A stretch of DNA of 19,510 bases from Paracoccus denitrificans. Its GTDB lineage: Bacteria > Pseudomonadota > Alphaproteobacteria > Rhodobacterales > Rhodobacteraceae. The notes under the pieces are model-generated. The model worked only from the letters and a program-made list of their open reading frames with translations, searched no databases and had not been told where the DNA came from. The position numbers were made by a program, and so were the translations under genes. Shown here piece after piece: positions 5,966 to 14,500 of the stretch (within the stretch, counting starts at the first letter, position 1; the number at the start of each line of letters is the position of its first letter). The stretch is from the NCBI GenBank assembly GCA_005768755.1, contig VAFL01000028.1:1-19510 (forward strand), in the 5' to 3' direction.

Positions 5966-7321
5966 GTGGACCCCAGCCTCATTTTGCTTGTCAATCGATC
6001 TGCGCTCTTCGAGCATTTTCCGGTTGAGCATGGAGCGTTCGCGATGTGGCTGGTGGATCGTGATTCAGATGGCCTGTCCGGGGAGCGGATTGCCCTCCCC
6101 TCCCCGCTTCGAACGGCCCTGGTGCGCTGGTATATCGGGATTGGAGATAGGGGCGACGAAGAGGCAGGTATCCTGCTGGTCCAGCAAGCCCGCGTCGGTG
6201 GCAAGTGGATCGGATGCGACTGTCTGGGCGAGGATGCCCCACCCCCGATCCTCACCCCTGCATTCTTGTCGGAAGCGGAAACCTTTTATCTTCGCCGTCT
6301 TACGGGGGCGTCCCGGCCAGTCCATCGATTGGACTGTCCCTTTTTTCGTGACCAGGCGACCAATCGATTGTCGGAGGTCGGGCATCCTCAATCCGCTAGC
6401 GTTCCAGCCCCAGCCTATTTCGAGGTTCTAAGGCCTGCGCCGGAGAAGCTGGCGCAGGCGCCGGATCACGCCGCGACGGATGATCGATCGCGTCAAGGCT
6501 CGGTGCCTCGTCTGGCCCGACTATTGTGGAGGCTGCTCGATCTGGCTGGTCGCCATAGGTTTGGCAGCGAGCCGGGTTCCATCACGCACGAGTTCTCCTC
6601 GCTCTGGCGGGTGGCTGGCAAGATTGAGGTGGCGCCAGGGATCGGGCTCGATCAGGTGATGTGGACCCATGGCCAGGCGCTTCACAGTCGCCGGGCCTAT
6701 GCCACATTGCGGGCGTTATCTGGTCGCTGGCCCAGAGGCCACGCGGCGCAAGGGTTCCTCTTCCTCTTCGCGACGGAGTTCAAGGGGCATGAGGTGTTTG
6801 CCGCCGGGGCCGAGCCGATCAGGATCGCTAATCGTGTTCAGTCGCCGTCCCTGCGAAACACGCCGGTTAAAGGACCCTATCTGGTGATCGTCGTGATTGG
6901 CGAATATCCGGAACGGCGAGGCTTTGTCCCGTTGCGCGCCTATGCGCAGCCGATCCTTTCTGGGCACAGGTTTGTTCCGGTCGAGAGTGAGCAAGAAAGG
7001 TCCGTTCTGCATCGCCTTTTGGCCTACCAACGATCGCTGCTGCGACGCCGGGTCCAACTTCTTCTCGAGCGGCCCATCTTCGACCGCCTGACCCCGTTGG
7101 GCGCTTGTCGGCCCGATATCTGGTTGGAGGCGCGGTCCCTTGCGACCGGTGAGGTTTTTGAGGCTGGCGTGGATTGTTCGGCGATCTATCCCAATGCGGC
7201 CATGAACGCTGATCGGCAGAAGCAACTGGAGCAGTTTGGGCGCGTGATTCCGGTTGGTGCCGACGATGTCGAAGGTTCTGGGCTGGTAATAGCCTTGGAT
7301 GAGATCGTTCGGCTTTTGTAA
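5966..7321 (+). CDS. Uncharacterised plasmid protein with CxC...HxxxC zinc-finger-like motif
   Basis: 451 residues from a GTG at 5966; GGAAA lies about ten bases upstream. No firm family. Residues 80-130 have a metal-site pattern: KWIGCDCLGED (C84, C86), then YLRRLTGASRPVHRLDCPFF (H120, C124). This recalls the N-terminal part of DUF1173-like plasmid proteins, which I cannot confirm. The C-terminal part has RPDIWLEARSLATGEVFEAG with D384 and E399, spaced like the acidic pair of a PD-(D/E)XK nuclease fold, although the lysine is absent (EAG). The middle is arginine-rich (RLARLLWRLLDLAGRHRF; LLRRRVQLLLERP). It could be a DNA-processing protein. It is divergent from the transglycosylase and precedes the partition region. 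Confidence 0.75.
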   Translation: MDPSLILLVNRSALFEHFPVEHGAFAMWLVDRDSDGLSGERIALPSPLRTALVRWYIGIGDRGDEEAGILLVQQARVGGKWIGCDCLGEDAPPPILTPAFLSEAETFYLRRLTGASRPVHRLDCPFFRDQATNRLSEVGHPQSASVPAPAYFEVLRPAPEKLAQAPDHAATDDRSRQGSVPRLARLLWRLLDLAGRHRFGSEPGSITHEFSSLWRVAGKIEVAPGIGLDQVMWTHGQALHSRRAYATLRALSGRWPRGHAAQGFLFLFATEFKGHEVFAAGAEPIRIANRVQSPSLRNTPVKGPYLVIVVIGEYPERRGFVPLRAYAQPILSGHRFVPVESEQERSVLHRLLAYQRSLLRRRVQLLLERPIFDRLTPLGACRPDIWLEARSLATGEVFEAGVDCSAIYPNAAMNADRQKQLEQFGRVIPVGADDVEGSGLVIALDEIVRLL

Positions 7322-7884
7322 GCCCCCTCCCCTCCGTTTCCGTTCCATCCAGTTGACCGAGCCCAACGCTCTTGTTTCGCGGTTGTGGGACCGATGGTTG
7401 CTACTTAATGGCGATGTCAGGTGTTGATTTGATATTGTTTTTGGCTACCTAAAATTCGAGTGGGCCGTGCAATTCGCATCCCATCATTGCCAGTGATGCA
7501 GCCGACGGCTATATTGTAGCTGTCTAAAATGTAGCGCATAAATAGGCGATAGGTGTCGGGTAGCTTTATTGTGGCTGCGCGCATGCTTCTAGGAGGCTTG
7601 TGGAAAGCTTTAGAGCTGCAACCCGGCGGCAGTCTTGCGGCTGCAATCTGGGCGGCGTAAAGATAGCAGAAAGGCGCATTGTTGCTGCGGAGCGGGTTGA
7701 TTATGGCTTGCGCCTGCCTGTCTTGCGGCTATAACGCAGCGAGAAACTGGCAATCTGCTAGATAGGCCCAGCCTATTTGGTGCCTGTTCGATAGGCCGTT
7801 TGCAGCCACAGAGTCGCAATTTCGTTGCTATCAAAAGGCTGTCTGCGGTCTACTCGATCGCTATCGGAAAGGTAGAATGAAGCT
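7322..7884. promoter_or_regulatory. Repeat-rich region upstream of parA, likely centromere and operator
   Basis: About 560 bases without a convincing gene. Two short motifs recur. TTG(C/T)(G/A)GCT-like units lie at 7514, 7569, 7635, 7723 and 7800, with one inverted GCTGCAA at 7615; the unit at 7635-7646 is the palindrome TTGCGGCTGCAA. (A/G)ATAGG(C/T) units lie at 7541, 7548, 7761 and 7790, including the inverted repeat ATAGGC-CCA-GCCTAT (7762-7776). CTAAAAT occurs at 7449 and 7524. A plausible promoter, TTGCGC (7708-7713), 16 bases, TATAAC (7730-7735), overlaps the 7723 unit. In small ParA/RHH systems the centromere sits upstream of parA and doubles as operator. Confidence 0.6.
7762..7776. 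repeat. Perfect inverted repeat ATAGGC-CCA-GCCTAT
   Basis: Six-base arms with a three-base spacer, 108 bases before the parA start. Half-sites recur at 7541-7554 and 7790-7796. This is the expected form of a binding site for the RHH partition protein encoded at 8568, although binding is not shown. Confidence 0.5.
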
Positions 7885-8571
7885 ATGGCCGTTGTAGCGT
7901 TCGTGTCGCCAAAAGGTGGCGTCGGCAAGACCACCGCAGCACTGCTCCTTGCTGGCGAGATCGCAGATCAGGGTGGCAAGGTGCGCATCATCGATGCCGA
8001 CCCCAATCAGCCGCTGCAGGCATGGTCCGAAATGCCCGGACGACCAGACAACATCAGTGTCGTGTCCTGCCGCAGCGAGAATGATATCGGTGATCTGATC
8101 GAAGAGGGGGAAGACGAGGCGAACTTCGTTCTTGTCGATCTTGAAGGCGCAGCGACTGCCACGGTCACCTTCGCGATCGGTATGGCAGATCTCGTGATCA
8201 TTCCCTGCAAGGGCTCGCATCTCGATGCCCAACAAGCCGCGCGCGCCATTCTGCTGGTACGCGGCGCTGCGCGCAGTTCGAGGCGCACGATCGACCACGC
8301 GATCCTTTTTACCCAGATCCCGCCAGCTCTGCGCTCGCTCAACTATAGCGATATCGAGGCCCAGTTCGCCGATAACGAAGTGCCGGTCCTGCCGGTCCCG
8401 GTCTTTAACCGTGAAGCTTACCGGACGATGTTCTCGACCGGCGGCACGCTCCACACGCTCGATGTGAAGGGCGTTGGAAACATCAAGGCGGCCAAGGAGA
8501 ACTCGGCTGCCTATGCAGCGGCCGTTATCGAACGGCTGCGTCAGCAGAATGCCGAGGAGAAGGCCGCATGA
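7885..8571 (+). CDS. parA: Plasmid partition ATPase ParA
   Basis: 228 residues, the short (type Ib) ParA/MinD size with no N-terminal DNA-binding domain. The deviant Walker A KGGVGKTT is at 10-17 with signature lysine K10; the A' aspartates are in IIDADPNQ (35-42); the Walker B region is DLVIIPCKG. ParA forms ATP-dependent assemblies on the nucleoid that pull plasmid copies apart. Its TGA overlaps the ATG of parB (ATGA), so the two are translationally coupled. The preceding 560 bases are rich in repeats and probably hold the centromere. The start is fixed by the family, whose P-loop lies about ten residues from the N-terminus. Confidence 0.92.
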   Translation: MAVVAFVSPKGGVGKTTAALLLAGEIADQGGKVRIIDADPNQPLQAWSEMPGRPDNISVVSCRSENDIGDLIEEGEDEANFVLVDLEGAATATVTFAIGMADLVIIPCKGSHLDAQQAARAILLVRGAARSSRRTIDHAILFTQIPPALRSLNYSDIEAQFADNEVPVLPVPVFNREAYRTMFSTGGTLHTLDVKGVGNIKAAKENSAAYAAAVIERLRQQNAEEKAA

Positions 8572-9002
8572 GCGAACGAGCCAAGCTCAGCTTCGATGAT
8601 ATCGCGAAGCCCAAGAAGCGCGAGAAGCCCGATCTCGCACTCTTGCGCCAGTTGAGCGAAGATCATGGGTTCCCGTCACGCGATCCTGCCTCGGTGCGGG
8701 ATGATGGAGAAGGGGAGGGGGCTTCAGTTCAGGCCGATGTGCCCCCGCCGGCATCCGATACAACCGTAACGCCGCCCGCCCCGGCAACACCGGTCGCCGT
8801 CGTGGCTGTTGATCCTGCGGGCTTTCGGCGTCGTGGACGCCCGCCAAGTGACCGCCTCTATCCCATGAACATCAAAGTCAGCCAGGACGTCGCCAACAAG
8901 CTCTACGAACTGCGCGACGCCAGGCCACGCCAGACCTTTGCCGATGTCCTGGAGATGCTGCTCGACGTCTATGAACAGCATGGCGGCGATCAGGGGCAGT
9001 AA
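8568..9002 (+). CDS. parB: ParB-like partition partner with C-terminal RHH-like domain
   Basis: 144 residues. The N-terminal 30 residues are basic, 60-85 form a proline/alanine/valine-rich linker, and 87-138 (RRRGRPPSDRLYPMNIKVSQ, then a helix, then RQTFADVLEMLLDVYEQH) look like a ribbon-helix-helix fold preceded by an AT-hook-like RGRPP. Partners of short ParA proteins are typically small RHH proteins that bind upstream repeats, act as repressor and stimulate the ATPase through a basic N-terminus. It overlaps parA by four bases. The name is by role, not by homology to the large ParB/Spo0J family. Confidence 0.75.
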   Translation: MSERAKLSFDDIAKPKKREKPDLALLRQLSEDHGFPSRDPASVRDDGEGEGASVQADVPPPASDTTVTPPAPATPVAVVAVDPAGFRRRGRPPSDRLYPMNIKVSQDVANKLYELRDARPRQTFADVLEMLLDVYEQHGGDQGQ

Positions 9003-9043
9003 GAAAGGGGAGGGGGGCCGCGCATCGTGAAGGAGACTTTGCG

Positions 9044-9886
9044 ATGCCCATTACCGCTCTTCGTCCCAGCCAGGCCCTTGTCGACATAGTTGGAGCCTTG
9101 GGCGGCCAATGGCACGGCTACGTCGCCATGTGCCAATGTCCTGCTCACGCCGATACGACGCCAAGCCTCTCACTCCGCCAAGGACACCGAGGCCTTCTGG
9201 TCACCTGCTTTGCCGGGTGTGAGCCCTCTGATATCCTGCGTGAGCTCCGCAGGATTCCTGCAGGAGAGCGCTTCGATCGCCCGCGTGCGTTGATTTCAAC
9301 AGGGACCGCGAATGTCGAACGCCTGTGGGAGAGGGCTTCGCCTGTCGACCAGGGACTACCCGCTCGGTATCTAGCGCAGCGCCACCTCGGCAGACCGAAC
9401 GATCTTCGCTATCTTGCCCGGTGCCCGTTAGGGCCACGCCCTTCGACCGTCTATCGGCCTGCTCTGCTCGTCGCTGTTCGAGAGAGAAATGCCCTGGTGG
9501 CCTTGCAGCGCATTTTCCTCGATCCACAAACCGCCCGGCGCCAGGAAAAACTCATGCTCGGGCGCCCTGGAAATGGCGCATGGCACGGGGAGCGGCCTGA
9601 TCATGAGCTGGCGATCGCCGAGGGCTTTGAAACCGCAGTAGCGTTCCAACGCCTCCACCGCGTTCCGACATGGAGCGCGCTAGGTGCCCGTCGGATGCAT
9701 CAGCTCGCGATACCGCCGGGTATTCGAACTCTGATCCTCGCCGAGGACAACGATGCAGAGGGGCGGCGTGCTTCTGCTCGGGCGATCGAGGTGTACAGTC
9801 AGCCAGGGATCACGATCTGCCGGCAGCCGCCTCCGCAACGTGTGAAGGACTGGGCTCAGCTCCTCGAGATCGAGGAAAGCCGATGA
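9044..9886 (+). CDS. Toprim-domain primase-like protein with N-terminal zinc finger
   Basis: 280 residues from the ATG at 9044, which has AAGGAGA seven bases upstream. The N-terminus has a primase-type zinc-binding motif: C30-x-C32-xx-H35 (MCQCPAH) followed by C55 and C59 (VTCFAGC). The C-terminal half has a Toprim fold: the acidic E193 in IAEGFET and D235-N-D237 in LAEDNDAEG are the metal-binding residues. This is the layout of the DUF7146/Toprim_3 primase-like proteins found on plasmids and phages. Probable role is primer synthesis in plasmid replication or transfer. It lies 41 bases after parB and is probably in the same operon. Confidence 0.85.
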   Translation: MPITALRPSQALVDIVGALGGQWHGYVAMCQCPAHADTTPSLSLRQGHRGLLVTCFAGCEPSDILRELRRIPAGERFDRPRALISTGTANVERLWERASPVDQGLPARYLAQRHLGRPNDLRYLARCPLGPRPSTVYRPALLVAVRERNALVALQRIFLDPQTARRQEKLMLGRPGNGAWHGERPDHELAIAEGFETAVAFQRLHRVPTWSALGARRMHQLAIPPGIRTLILAEDNDAEGRRASARAIEVYSQPGITICRQPPPQRVKDWAQLLEIEESR

Positions 9887-9906
9887 GACGCTGGCTGTCT
9901 CATACC

Positions 9907-9936
9907 TTGAAATGGGCGCGAGCCTCATGATATAAG
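9907..9936 (+). promoter_or_regulatory. Promoter for the RES toxin-antitoxin operon
   Basis: TTGAAA (9907-9912), an 18-base spacer and TATAAG (9931-9936) match sigma-70 boxes well. Transcription would start near 9943, about 35 bases before the ATG at 9978. The sequence TAAGTGCTAT over the -10 resembles the inner half of an inverted plasmid iteron. Confidence 0.6.
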
Positions 9937-9977
9937 TGCTATAGAAACGCAAAAGCCTAGCAATTGTAGGATTCGCC

Positions 9978-10745
9978 ATGGTAGCCGCTACGTCAGTTCC
10001 GAATGAAACCGAGCAGGTGCGCGGTGGTGCGCGGCGCGCGCGCCGGATCTACGCGTCAGGAAACATTGCCGTCGAGGCAGCCAATGTCGGCTCGATTGCG
10101 CTCGATATCCTCATCCGGCCCATCGAGGCCGACGTAAAGATCCTGCGGCGCCAGCTCGCGGCGACCTCGCGTGCCTCGAAAGCCGGGGGAGACGGAGATG
10201 GCACGACGAAGGCAGTCAATGAAGCCCTCCGCAATGCAGCCGTGGAGGTCTTCAGTCGTAGCTTCTCTCAGGAGATTGAAGAAGTCGTAGGAGCCTATCG
10301 CGTGATGCTACGGGAGAGCCTTGCCACGGGGCAGGACCCCAAATTGCAGGCTGCTCTCAATCGGGCGCGGATCCAGGAGAAGATCCTAGCGAGCACATCG
10401 ATGGTCGACCAAGCGGAAGCATGCGAACTGCTCGGGCTGTCGGCCACGAACCCGTCCGCGACCATGAAGCGCCGTGAGGACAAGAAGGAGCTGCTGCGCT
10501 TTTCGATCGAGGGACGTGCTGCGTATCCGCTCTTTCAGTTCGATGTCGAAGGACGCCGGCTATACCCGCAGATCGCCCAGCTGATCGCTCGCAAGCCTGA
10601 GGGCTGGAGCGACTTCAGGCTCCTCCACTGGCTCACCCGCCCGCATCTCGACTTTGACGCGAGCCCTGCCGAGGCGCTGGCACTTGATGGGGAGGCGGTG
10701 GTCGCGGCCTTCGAAAGGGAGATCGAGCCGGTGGTGCACGGCTGA
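9978..10745 (+). CDS. Antitoxin of a RES-type toxin-antitoxin pair, long form
   Basis: 255 residues from the ATG at 9978 (AGGA six bases upstream, good promoter 40-70 bases upstream). Residues 145-200 resemble a helix-turn-helix (QAEACELLGLSATNPSATMK followed by YPLFQFDVEGR), and the C-terminal 60 residues (DFRLLHWLTRPHLDF, then DASPAEAL) match the Xre/MbcA/ParS toxin-binding type that partners RES toxins. The N-terminal 140 residues, basic then helical (SQEIEEVVGAYRVMLRESLA), are extra compared with common antitoxins of about 150 residues. Its TGA overlaps the toxin ATG by one base (TGATG). It should neutralise the toxin and repress the operon. Confidence 0.8.
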   Translation: MVAATSVPNETEQVRGGARRARRIYASGNIAVEAANVGSIALDILIRPIEADVKILRRQLAATSRASKAGGDGDGTTKAVNEALRNAAVEVFSRSFSQEIEEVVGAYRVMLRESLATGQDPKLQAALNRARIQEKILASTSMVDQAEACELLGLSATNPSATMKRREDKKELLRFSIEGRAAYPLFQFDVEGRRLYPQIAQLIARKPEGWSDFRLLHWLTRPHLDFDASPAEALALDGEAVVAAFEREIEPVVHG

Positions 10746-11419
10746 TGACGTTTGCCATTACCATTCCTGAACCAGCTACTATGCGGGTCGGGAAGGAAGA
10801 CTATGTCGCTTTGCCCGTCGGCACCGAGCTTCACCGCATTCATCCCAATGCGTTCGGTTCGACCCAGTTCAACAATACCGATCGGGGGAATGCCCGTTTC
10901 TCGCCGATCCGAGCCGATACAGGGGCGCTCATCCCGACAATCTATGGCGCGCAGACCTTCGGCTGCGCGGTCTGCGAGGTGATTCTGCGCTCTCCCGATG
11001 TGCCGCTGATTGATCCTGCGACAGGCCTGCCACCCTTCCAGATCGTCTACCCGGCAGATTTTCGCGATTGCAGCCATAGTGTGATCCGCATCGACATTGA
11101 GCTCAATCTCGTCAGCCTCACCATTGCCGGCCAGCGAAAGATCGGTGTGGATGGGAACGCTCTGCTTGCAGGTCCGCGAAGCACCTATCCCACGACACGG
11201 GCGTGGGCCGAGAAAATCCACACGCAATGCCCAGGCGCTCATGGGATATACTATAGTTCCTACCAGTACGGACCGGATTATGCCGTGGTCCTGTTCGAGG
11301 ACCGGCTGCCCGCAGGGGCCCTTTCTCACATCTCGAGCCGCCTCGTCCCGGAGAGCCCATGCCATGACGACATTCGGACTTTGGCGGGGAGTCTGTCGAT
11401 CGAATATGAGGACGTCTGA
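10745..11419 (+). CDS. RES-domain toxin, probable NAD+-degrading enzyme
   Basis: 224 residues. The conserved elements of the RES fold are in order: R31 in LHRIHP, RFSP at 51-54, TIYGAQTFGCAVCEVILR with E78, and the serine pair S171-S172 in YYSSYQYG. RES toxins are related to ADP-ribosyltransferases and deplete NAD+, arresting growth. The gene begins on the last base of the antitoxin stop codon, so the two are co-translated. On a plasmid this pair would act in post-segregational killing, or in phage defence. The toxin looks intact. Confidence 0.88.
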   Translation: MTFAITIPEPATMRVGKEDYVALPVGTELHRIHPNAFGSTQFNNTDRGNARFSPIRADTGALIPTIYGAQTFGCAVCEVILRSPDVPLIDPATGLPPFQIVYPADFRDCSHSVIRIDIELNLVSLTIAGQRKIGVDGNALLAGPRSTYPTTRAWAEKIHTQCPGAHGIYYSSYQYGPDYAVVLFEDRLPAGALSHISSRLVPESPCHDDIRTLAGSLSIEYEDV

Positions 11420-11539
11420 CGCGCTCGACGCCCGGTTTTCGCGCCAGATACCCCGATCCTGACCGTTCGCGCGTCAAAAAGGGAAGGGGGGTCGAAGGGG
11501 TAAGGTCGCCGAAGGAGCGGCCGAACCGGAGACTTCGAC

Positions 11540-14500
11540 ATGACCCATCTCACCGCGGCATCGCCAGATGCCGAGGGCGCAGCCGTGCGCAGCATTCTTG
11601 AGCATTTTTCAGCGCAAACAAGCATAACCCGGGCCCAGATAAATGCCGCCATGTCCGCTGGCTTCGGTGGCACCGACGCCGACGGCCGCTGGACCCAACG
11701 GGAGAGCTTCGAACTCCTCGAGCTCGCGCTGGTGACGCACTTGCGCGGGCAGCAATGTCCGCCGTCGAGCGAGAGTCTGCTGTCCGCGATAGCACTAGCG
11801 GCGCGGATGCCGACGCACACGGTCAGAAGCGAGACCCAGGTCGAATGGCAACAATTCTCGACCCCGGTCGACCTGGCGACGCTCGCGACCTGGCTCGCTT
11901 CCCCGCAACCCACCGATGTCGTGCTTGAGCCCAGTGCCGGTAACGGTCTGCTCGCGGCGCAATTGGGGACGGTCTCAGCACTGCACCTCAACGAGATCGA
12001 TCCCGACCGCCGCCGCAGGTTGGTCCGGGCCTTTCCCGACGCTGTCGTGACCGGTGTCGATGGCGCATCTATCGCGTCTCTTCCTGGCGGAGCGCCGCGA
12101 CCGACACTGATCATGATGAACCCGCCATTTTCGCGTTCGCTGGGGCGGGGCGCGGACGATTACGCGGCTGTCAGGCATCTTCAGGCAGCGTTGCGCCATC
12201 TTTTACCAGGCGGGCGCATTGTTGCCATCATGCCGGACTGGTTTGGACCATCTGCGCGCATGCGGGACCTTTTCGAGACAACGCTGCGGGATGTCACCAT
12301 CCGCACATCGCTGCGTCTCGAGCGATGCTACACGCGCCATGGCACCTCGATCACGGTCCGGTTGTTCGTGATCGACAAGGTCGCCGGCGGCAGCGTCCCA
12401 CAGACACTACAGCGTTCGGACGTGCAGGATTTGCTCGATCTTGTTCCGGCCCCACGCTGCACAGTGACGGAACAGGTGGCGGCAAAACCGGCCAAGGGTG
12501 GTCGAGGCATATCTCTCTTTCGAGCGGCGCGTAGCAGCCGGCCAGCGGCACCTCGACCCTTCTACGCACCAACGCGAAACGACGTTCTCCCGATCGCCTA
12601 TACGGTGCTGGAGGCGCCAGCCCCTCTGGCCGAGCAGGCGGGGGTCTATCTTCCCTACCGGCCAAGCCGCATCGCTTTCGGAAATGCGGGCGAGCATCCC
12701 ACCGCTCTGGTCGAATCTGTGGCTATGGGGTCGATACCGGCCCCGCGCCCGCGGCACGTTCCGCGCCTGCCCGAACGAACCGTCTCAGAGCGGCTCCTCT
12801 CATCCTCTCAGCTGGAGACCGTCATCTATGCAGGTGATGCCTGGGCGCAAATGCTGCCGGGATGCTTCCTTCCGGCCAAGGAAGGTGTCGGGCTGGAGGT
12901 GTCCGATGATGGCCGTCCGTACCGCAAGGGTTTTTATCTGGGAGATGGCACTGGTGCGGGGAAGGGGCGCCAGATCGCTGCCTGCATACTCGACAATTGG
13001 CTCGCAGGTCGCCGAAGGCACATCTGGGTCACCAAGAATGAGCCGCTTCTGGAGGATGCCCGACGGGACTGGACGGCACTCGGTGGCCTGGCCGCCGACA
13101 TCCAGCCACTGACGGCGTGGAAGATCGACGAACCGGTCCGGCTCGATCAGGGCGTTATCTTCGTGACATATCCGACCCTGCGTTCAGCACGCAGCGAGAA
13201 CAGCCGATTGCAGCAGCTACTCGATTGGGCCGGCGAGGCCTTCGACGGGGTCATCGCCTTTGATGAGGCGCACGAAATGGGCGGCGTGGCCGGAGGAGAG
13301 GGGGCCCTTGGTGCGAAGAAAGGCTCGCAGCAGGGCATCTGCGGTGTCCTCCTTCAGAACAACCTTCCCGGCGCACGCATACTCTACGCATCGGCAACCG
13401 GCGCATCTGACATCAACAATCTCGCTTATGCCGTGCGACTGGGGCTTTGGGGACCTGAGACGGCCTTTCCCGATCGCGAGCAGTTCATCAGTGGTATCCG
13501 AAAGGGAGGGATTGCCGCGATGGAGCTGGTTGCCCGCGACCTGAAGGCAACCGGGCTTTACACCGCAAGAGCCCTCAGTTTCGCCGGAGTGGAATATGAC
13601 ATTCTGCGTCATAGCCTGACGCCGGAGCAGACGGCGATCTACGGCCTCTACGCCGAGGCCTGGGCGATCATCCATCAGAACATGGAGCGGGCACTGGAGT
13701 TGACCGCGGTCGTCGACGGCATCGAGAACGCGACCCTCAACAGCGGTGCCAAGGCCGCGGCCCGGTCACGGCTTGAATCCACCAAACAGAGATTTTTCGG
13801 GCAGGTTCTGCTCAGCATGAAGCTTCCCACCGTCATCGCAGCGGTGGAAAGGCACCTTGCTGAAGGGGCCTCGGTGGTCCTGCAGCTGGTCACGACCGCC
13901 GAATCCATTCTCGATCGCCGGCTCGGCGACCTTAGCCCGGATGAGCGCGCTGACCTCGAAGTGGACCTGTCGCCCAGGGAATATGTGATAGACTATCTCG
14001 AGCGCGCATTTCCGACGCGGCAGATGCGCGTCTTTACGGACGATACGGGCACGGCGCGCTCGCTTCCGATGGTCGGCGACGACGGACAGCCCATCTACAA
14101 TCCCGAAGCCGAAGCAGCGCGCGACCAGCTGATCGAGAAGCTCTGCGCCATGCCGGCGATCATGTCGGCGCTCGACGCGCTCATCGAGCATTTCGGCACA
14201 GATGCCGTGGCAGAAGTCACAGGGCGCACCAAGCGCCTCGTGCCGATCGCTGGCGGGCGGCAGAAGCTGGAATCCCGCTCGGTACGCACGAGCCAGGCAG
14301 AGGCATCCGCGTTCATGGAGGGACGCAAGCGCATCCTCATTTTCTCGGATGCAGGCGGGACAGGGCGCTCATATCATGCCTCTCTCGACGCCCAAAATCA
14401 GCAACAACGCGTTCACATGCTTCTCGAACCAGGCTGGCGCGCGGACCGGGCGATCCAGGGGCTGGGCCGCACGCACCGCACCCATCAGGCCTGCCCGCCA

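Noticed and set aside
7610..7834. 74-residue minus-strand ORF upstream of parA
   Set aside because: Lies in the repeat array; no ribosome site or family resemblance; open frame is probably incidental.
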